Origin: Periplaneta americana
Taxonomy: Eukaryota; Arthropoda; Insecta; Blattodea; Blattidae
Direction of reading: 5' to 3'
Length of the DNA: 64,000 nt
NCBI RefSeq assembly: GCF_040183065.1
Contig: NC_091128.1
Location: 178,245,168 to 178,309,167 of the forward strand
A program made the position numbers and the translations under genes. Of this stretch, positions 53,219 to 64,000 are shown in pieces; position 1 is the stretch's first letter, and each line of letters opens with the position of its first letter. Under the pieces are notes generated by a model. That model was not told where the DNA came from, made no database searches, and saw only the letters and a list, made by a program, of their open reading frames with translations.

Positions 53219-53224
53219 TAAGCC

Positions 53225-53950
53225 CGCTCACGAACGTAAACAGTCATGGGCAAGCCTGATACACATTTTCCCTGTCTCTGCCACATACCAAGAACTCAAG
53301 TTTAATATTGAAGTGTCATCTGCCTCACAATATCAGTCTCCTCTCTACCTGATCTTGTTTCTTATGAGTTTCCTCAGACACATTTCCATTTTCAGCAAGC
53401 GCGTGCTTCCTCAATTCCAGTCACGATTCTGATCTATCAGGAGGCAGTACATACCCGCATACGTGAATTACTCTCCAATTTAGAACTTCCTGCAGTATCA
53501 AGTTTCAGGTGCCCGGATGACGTAGATATCATCGCACAACGAGAGCTACAGATTTCAATGAACTTGTCCTTTAGCTACTTATCCCCCCCCCCCACTTCAC
53601 AACTTCCCTTGTAATGAAGACGTGATCGCGCCAGCTGTTGGATGTCAACTGTTTGTTGGTGGCCCAAGGGCCGCTGACTTACGTAATGCAGCTCAAGCCG
53701 AGTTCCTGTTGAAACCTGAGGAGCACTGACTACTGCTCTTTTGCGTTAATTCTGCTGCAAGTTGGCAGCACTGTGTTAACGATGTCAGAGCCCCATTAGT
53801 TATCAAATTAGCCATAATAGCGTTGACACTTCAATAACAGTGGCGGCTCGTGATAAAATATTATATGTGTTCACAATTTTGTGGTTCCAAAATCGAAGAG
53901 AATTTGAATTCCTACGTTTAGTCTAATATGAAATGTCATGATTCCAATGT
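53225..53950. other. Non-coding stretch
   Basis: Nothing recognised; C-run at about 53585-53594. Confidence 0.3.
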
Positions 53951-53966
53951 TTCACTATCGAAAAAA

Positions 53967-54399
53967 CTTACTTACTTACTTACTTACAAATGGCTTTTAA
54001 GGCTTTTAGCCCCAAATATTTTCCTAAGAACCTTATTCTCAAACACCCTTAACCTATGTTCCTTTCTCAGAGTGAGAGTCCAAGTTTCACAACCATATAG
54101 AAGAACCGGTAATATAACTGTTTTATAAATTCTAACTTTCAGATTTTTTGACAGCAGACTGGATGATAAGAGCTTCTCAACCGAATAATAACAGGCATTT
54201 CCCATATTCATTCTGCGTTTAATTTCCTCCCGAGTGTCATTTATATTTGTTACTGTTGCTCCAAGATATTTGAATTTTTCCACCTCTTCGAAGGATAAAT
54301 CTCCAATTTTTATATTTCCATTTCGTAGAATATTCTGGTCACGAGACATAATCATATACTTTGTCTTTTTCGGGATTTACTTCCAAACCGACCGCTTTA
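53967..54399 (-). pseudogene. RTE-like LINE copy 8, with 13-bp target duplication
   Basis: Flanked by perfect ACTATCGAAAAAA (53954-53966 and 54400-54412). Minus strand: [78 protein letters not shown]. It then jumps to the last bases (AAAAGCC) and the AAGT tail at 53967-53985: the C-terminal ~370 bp are deleted. Truncated at both ends of the protein. Confidence 0.9.
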
Positions 54400-54412
54400 A
54401 CTATCGAAAAAA

Positions 54413-55496
54413 AAACCGTATATAAATTCAAAACAAAATATAATAATAACAATAATAATAATAGTAATAATGAAACCCAGTCCTTTTATTTCCAATTTTT
54501 CCTGGTAAGCCAGTTTACCCAGTTCTTTACTGTTCAAAATTGCTTAAACAGATTTCATTGTTTACGTTTGTTAAAAATTAATACATACCACAGTCCCGTT
54601 ATTTACAAAAGCGTGTGTTCAATAATATATTTTGGTTCACAACGCACTGATACACTATAGCCTATACCAGTACTGTAACCCCATTCGCATAGATTGATTA
54701 CTATAAATACATGCCAGTAAATATTATTCTTAAATATTATACACCACCATACAGATACTTAAATTCATAGCACGTGTTTGAAAGTCAAATTATGCTATTA
54801 TGCCGACACTGAAGTATAGTAATTCACAAACTACACTCTCGTAGCAGCACTGTACACACATCCGCGTAACGTAAACGTTCCTACAGTCAGATGCTGGCAT
54901 CTACAGGCTTTTAAATTTCCTCCTCGAGATATAGCACGTGAACGATAGGCATACAGAGCCACTGTAGATAGGCATCGATGGCCCTGACATCTGTAGGATA
55001 GATACTCATCATGTTCACTTAACGCTTTGTGCTCTTGACGAGTCATAAGCGGCCAGCGAAAGACAATTTTCTCTCGCGCATGCGTGAAATTCCTGTATAA
55101 CCATCTCGAAATGAGCACGGCTTCTACGTGAACGGATGTTGCCAAGTTTACATAAGAGGTTTATGCAAGATGCGGGAAGTTTAAAATACTCGATTCTGAT
55201 ATTATACATCCCCACTACGTCAATACGGTATCAAATAATAAAACTAGTCGTGCATTAATGGAAACAAGGTGTTCACGTGCTCTTGTGCTCTTATTGACGC
55301 ACCGCCACTGTTCAATAATATCGAAAAACAAACTCGCACAGTCCTTCCAAACGGCTTTGAGGACGATAAGAAACAACGTTGCCACTTACATGTTAATAGG
55401 AACTGTCCAAATGTTTTGCTCCCTCTTAGTTGAGACGTAATATATTAAAGTTACCTGGGATCTTGAAATTGTGGTCCAATAATATTACTAGCCAGT
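54413..55496. other. AT-rich non-coding stretch
   Basis: A short AAT-like run near 54440-54475. Nothing else recognised. Confidence 0.3.
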
Positions 55497-55630
55497 GATG
55501 TATGCAATGGAGGGTGAAAGAAACTGGCCACCTTTTCCCGTTGTCTCCCGAGTTAGTTTCCTCACGAGAATGCCTTATTAGTGTCACGTATGAGGTTTCA
55601 ACCAATATTCGGACTGCTGATTAAACATAA
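55497..55630 (+). repeat. Short interspersed repeat X, copy 3
   Basis: GATGTATGCAATGGAGGGTG through ATTCGGACTGCTGATTAAAC; the most divergent of the three copies. Confidence 0.6.
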
Positions 55631-55882
55631 TTGATAGAGAGACCAGAAACAGCACACAAAACTGTCATTCCTGGATGCAGTGCCTGTCTTCCTGATGGTT
55701 TGGATATTCTCTTTCTCACATTAGCTACTTTGTGCCTTCTACGTAAACAAAATCATGTTTATTGTACGCGGAGATATGCAGAAAATTGACGATCAAAACG
55801 CAGTTTTCTTTTCTCTTTCTCGGTTTGTTCATAACTTGAATATTGTGAGGAACAATTTTCTAATATTTACGGAGTATTAGTG

Positions 55883-56993
55883 GTATAAAAATAAGTGGTT
55901 ACCAGTTCAGATGACATGATACATAATTAGAGTTGTTCTGTCAAAAAAAAATAAGTTGTTACCAATTGAGATGAAAATATGATCACATACACTTCCACTG
56001 ACAATATAAAAATAAGTGATTACCAGTTGAGATGACATGATACATAAGTAGAGTTGTTCTGCCAATATAAAAATAAGCGATTACCAGTTGAGATGACATT
56101 ATACATAAGTAGAGTTGTTCTGCCAATATAAAAATAAGCGATTACCAGTTGAGATGACATTATACATAAGTAGAGTTTTTCTGTCAATATAAAAACAAGT
56201 GGTTACCAGTTCAGATGACATAACACATAATTGGAGTTGTTCTGCCAATATAAAAATAAGTGGTTATCAGTTCAGATGACATAATACGTAATTAGATTTG
56301 TTCTGCCAATATAAAAATAAGTGGTTACCAATTGAGATGAAAATATGATCACAAACAGTTCCACTGACAATATAAAAATAAGTGGTTACCAGTTCAGATG
56401 ACATGATACATAATTAGATTTGTTCTGCCAATATAAAAATAAGTGGTTACCAATTGAGATGAAAATATGATCACAAGCAGTTCCACTGACAATATAAAAA
56501 TAAGTGGTTACCAGTTCAGATGACATGATACATAATTAGATTTGTTCTGCCAATATAAAAATAAGTGGTTACCAATTGAGATGAAAATATGATCACAAGC
56601 AGTTCCACTGACAATATAAAAATAAGTGGTTACCAGTTCAGATGACATGATACATAATTAGATTTGTTCTGCCAATATAAAAATAAGTGGTTACCAATTG
56701 AGATGAAAATATGATCACAAGCAGTTCCACTGACAATATAAAAATAAGTGGTTACCAGTTCAGATGACATGATACATATTTAGAGTTGTTTTGCCAATAT
56801 AAAAATAAGTGCTTACCAGTTGAGAAGAATATATGATCAGATAGCCTACATTTACATTAGTGGTTGGTTACCAGTGAAGATTACACGATCACATAGGTTA
56901 GCTTTTTCAGTATAAGAATTAATGGTAACCGATTGAGATGATATCACATAGAATTGCTCTGCCAATATAGAAACAAGTGGTTACGAGTTGGGG
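55883..56993. repeat. 61-bp tandem array, dimeric (122-bp) in the core
   Basis: Units share AATATAAAAATAAGTGGTTA followed by CCAGTTCAGATGACATGATA (type A) or CCAATTGAGATGAAAATATG (type B). In 56300-56760 A and B alternate with a strict 122-bp period (unit starts 56369 and 56491). The left flank is mainly A-type; the right flank is degenerate. A hAT end starts just after it. Confidence 0.9.
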
Positions 56994-57009
56994 GTGACTT
57001 AGACCAGGG

Positions 57010-58080
57010 GTCGTCAACACAGAGCACCCTGGGGCTAGCGTTTCATACCCGCGGAAAACGCAGTGCACCATGGTGCACTCGTAGCTGCTAGCGTGTATGC
57101 TCACTATCTCTTCCTGCTGCACACGGGACGGCACCGCTTACTCTTTGCACATTTTAGCGAGTACTGACGGCCACTGACTCAGACGTTCTGTGCAAATATA
57201 AACTTTCAGGCCTACGCAACTTTGAATAAACATTTAATACAGTACGAAGATCTTAGTAAAAAAAGAAAACAAAAAGGGAGGCTTAACTTAAAATGTACAA
57301 CATAACGATTTCACAATTCCAGTGATTTTTATGAATCAGACATACCGGTAATATTAGTGTATTCGAGAATGCAAAGAAATGCAGACTCGGAACTAGAACT
57401 CGGGTACAAAGGAATGTTAGGCTACGAATGATATGCGTGGGGTTAAAGCTTTTGGAAATAGATTCAGCAATGATGCTAGTAACTAGACTGAGTCTTCCTT
57501 CAGTTAGATCTGCTGTTACAGCAAGGCTGGACCAACAGAATTAGGCCTGCCATCCATCTTACTTGTAATGTCTTGTTCACTTTGTGCAAAGATCGTACAT
57601 TTTCCTGAGCTGTGAAGGCTCATGATCGTCAGTTCGCTGATACAGCTGCACTTGCAATACTGGCTCGTTGCATCCGCCGCCCTAAATCTCCGCCCGCATT
57701 TTACTTCCTCCAATTAAGATTCCTTTATAAAGTACAGAGAGATCATGATTGTGATTGTGATATTTAACAGCGGTCTTATACAGGGTTCTTTCTTTAAATG
57801 CAGTTTAACGTAATTTTAATTTGCAAAACTTACCACCAGTGTGACCTGCCTAAAATAATAAATTATACCTAACAAAATGTAATAGTATAAAACAGCTAAT
57901 ATAAAAAGAACATAAACATGAATTTAGAGGATAAATAACGTATAAATAAATAATTTAAATTATATGCTGCTGTTATAGGCCACGTGTTCTGAACCCTTTG
58001 AAGACTGTGAGCACCGTCCACATGTAGTATGAAGTGAGCGAGCACCATGAAATCGAATAGGCTTAATAGTTGTACAGGAA
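57010..58080. other. Interior of the hAT element, no domain recognised
   Basis: AT-rich with small open frames. The minus frame at 57516-57713 (C-rich residues) could be a decayed zinc finger, but spacing does not match a BED finger convincingly. Confidence 0.3.
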
Positions 58081-58091
58081 TACATAAATAC

Positions 58092-58959
58092 TTACTTACT
58101 GGCTTTTAAGGAACCCGGAGGTTCATTGCCGCCCTCACATAAGCCCGCCATTGGTCCCTATACTAAGCAAGATTAATCCAGTCTCTACCATCATATCCTA
58201 CCTCCCTCAAATCCATTTTAATATTGTCTTCCCATCTACGTCTCGGCCTCCCCAAAGTTCTTTTTCCCTCCGGCCTCCCAACTAACACTCTATATGCATT
58301 TCTGGATTCGCCCATACGTGCTACATGTCCAACCCATCTCAAACGTCTGGATTTTATGTTCCTAATTATGTCAGGTGAAGAATACACTGCGTGCAGTTCT
58401 GTGTTGTGTAACTTTCTCCATTCTCCGTAACTTCATCCCTCTTAGCCCCAGATATTTTCCTAAGAACCTTATTCTCAAACACCCTTAATCTCTGTTCCTC
58501 TCTCAAAGTGAAAGTCCAAGTTTCACAACCATACAGAACAACCGGTAATATAACTGTTTTATAAATTCTAACTTTCAGACTTTTTGACAGAAGACTAGAT
58601 GACAAAAGCTTCTCAACCGAATAATAACAGGCATTTCCCATATTTATTCTGCGTTTAATTTCCTCCCGAGTGTCATTTATATTTGTTACTGTTGCTCCAA
58701 GATATTTGAATTTTTCCACCTCTTCGAAGGATAAATCTCCAATTTTTATAGTTCCATTTCGTACAATATTCTGGTCACGAGACATAATCATATACTTTGT
58801 CTTTTCGGGATTTACTTCTAACCCTATCGCTTTACTTGCTTCAACTAGAACTTCCGCGTTTTCCCTAATCGTTTGTGTATTTTCTCCTAACATATTCACG
58901 TCATCCGTATAGACAAGAAGCTGATGTAACCCATTCAATTCCAAACCCTCTGTGTTATC
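58092..58959 (-). pseudogene. RTE-like LINE copy 9, inside the hAT element
   Basis: Flanked by ACATAAATAC (58082-58091 and 58960-58969). Minus strand: [20 protein letters not shown] (catalytic YADD changed to YTDD), [46 protein letters not shown] single-base deletion near 58427 shifts the frame before HALYSSPDIIRN, and WVGHVARMGESRNAY and GRPRRRWEDNIKMDLRE complete the C-terminus. (AAGT)n tail at 58092-58100. Otherwise well preserved. Confidence 0.9.
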
Positions 58960-59089
58960 ACATAAATACAAGTAAAATATAGAAGTAAATAAATAAAACA
59001 CTCACAAGAGTTCGATTTCCTTGGACTTGAATGTTACTCAGAATTTCAGTATGTCCAATGGGAAGGCTAAACAGTCAGCAAATTTGAAT

Positions 59090-59215
59090 TAGTTAATCGT
59101 GGTCGTGGTTTGTTCTTCAGGTATTTAATAAGCGAGAAAGTTTTCCTTTCGCATGGATAGGTTGTCACGGACATAGCCAGGAATTTAAGAGAAAGACTTC
59201 GCAGTATTTGGAGTC
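59090..59215 (-). pseudogene. hAT transposase dimerisation-domain fragment
   Basis: Minus strand: SLKFLAMSVTTYPCERKTFS, LIKYLKNKPRPRLTNSNLL, then TV-stop. This matches the hAT C-terminal dimerisation signature (L-x-x-x-V-x-x-x-x-ERxFSxxK-xxKxxxRxxL). One extra Lys splits the usual ER-FS. It supports the hAT call for 57005-59602 and fixes its transcription on the minus strand. Confidence 0.6.
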
Positions 59216-59739
59216 TTTTTGTATCTTCCGCCCCCCAAAGACTATGAATTTCTCCCTTTAAAAACTTATTTCAACGCCGAGGAGGCTTGGATATCTACCA
59301 ACTGAAGTTCTGTACGAGCAGCCATAGTATTTTCTTGAATGAAGTTCATTTTTGTGATTTAAGTTCACACTGATTGAAAAGGGTTAGACAATAGATACCA
59401 TGAAACACGAGAAGGCCTATCAGGTCCCTAACATGTTATAATGGATGGATAGGAACACTGTTTCGGCTCGTACAACAAAGCTTGAATAGAAAAAAGACTC
59501 AGGAGGAATCGTGCTCGCGAGCACTTGTTACTCGCATGACGAGACCACCAAATGTCAATAAAAGAGCACTGTGGTGCTCGCGAGCACTAGTTGAAAACCC
59601 TTGTTATAGGGGTATAAATTATATTTAAAAATCTGAATACATGACTCAAGGGCATAAGGGAAATTCCTTATTGATTCTAACGTTTCTTCTGCAAAGGAAT
59701 TTTACAATGTAACATTTGTTCGCGTCAAATTTCTGCACA

Positions 59740-64000
<4,261 letters not shown>

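Larger units (their letters stand above)
57005..59602 (-). mobile_element. Degenerate hAT transposon (2.6 kb) carrying an RTE insertion
   Basis: Left end CAGGGGTCGTCAACACAGAG; right end (minus-strand reading) CAAGGGTTTTCAACTAGTGC. Both have CA(G/A)GGGT-x-x-TCAAC and a GAGCAC/GTGCTC subterminal block. A hAT dimerisation domain lies near the right end on the minus strand. RTE copy 9 (58092-58959) has inserted inside; without it the element would be about 1.7 kb. A clear 8-bp target duplication is not visible. Confidence 0.6.

Noticed and set aside
55015..55215. Minus-strand frames of 66 and 104 codons at 54831-55215
   Set aside because: Overlapping in different frames, no family motif, no repeat association.

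Overview
The window looks like intergenic or, more likely, intronic DNA from a large, AT-rich, repeat-laden insect genome. The commonest family is an RTE-like LINE ending in (AAGT)n. From memory that family is very abundant in cockroaches (Periplaneta type), so a blattodean is my best guess; no marker gene proves it. There is no bacterial-style gene organisation, and almost every long open reading frame is transposon debris or an artefact of tandem repeats.

Only one host coding segment is convincing: an internal exon on the minus strand (47213-47660) of a T-box gene of the Tbx20 (midline/H15) class. It encodes an acidic linker and the first T-box residues, and has clean acceptor and donor sites. 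No other T-box exon is visible, so everything left of 47213 (including a 53-bp satellite starting about 50 bp from the donor) probably lies in one intron of more than 47 kb, or beyond the gene. The sequence to the right would be an upstream intron.

Layout: 1-5.3 kb, a Harbinger-type end, an RTE copy and a 1-kb TTTA-rich minisatellite. 5.3-13.6 kb, RTE copy, tRNA-SINE, a LINE with a 180-bp element in its 3'UTR, a TA-flanked MITE, LINE/RT relics, a hAT relic. 13.9-15.2 kb, a TTAA-flanked element containing a Penelope-like (PLE) fragment with a GIY-YIG domain. 16-19 kb, RTE copy, transposase scrap, LINE tails. 20.1-20.8 kb, a long palindrome resembling paired PLE ends. 21.3-24.3 kb, three TIR/foldback elements, one carrying a MADF-type exon. 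25.5-29.1 kb, RTE copies and SINEs. 29.9-30.8 kb, a 25-bp satellite. 32-35 kb, an inverted LINE pair and a second PLE palindrome. 35.6-39.3 kb, a rearranged RTE copy with endonuclease, a tyrosine-recombinase relic, another RTE copy. 40-43.4 kb, a hAT-like element, an R2-type LINE end, a 976-bp TIR element. 44.5-47.2 kb, satellite, then the T-box exon. 47.8-51 kb, dispersed repeats and two more LINE families. 52.4-54.4 kb, a Harbinger-like element and an RTE copy. 55.9-59.6 kb, a 61-bp tandem array and a degenerate hAT transposon with an RTE copy inside it. 59.7-64 kb, a LINE 3' end running into at least 3.4 kb of perfect TATC repeat.

The most interesting signal is a hammerhead-ribozyme-like motif (CTGANGA, short stem, GAAA, very short stem III, closing stem I) at the ends of the Penelope-like sequences at 14.3, 20.2, 20.7, 34.5 and 35.0 kb. 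Other signals are the excess of the palindrome TAGGCCTA, a 3'-terminal hairpin shared by several LINE tails, and many nested insertions with readable target-site duplications. I found no intact new multi-gene system. All calls are by eye, without alignment or database search.
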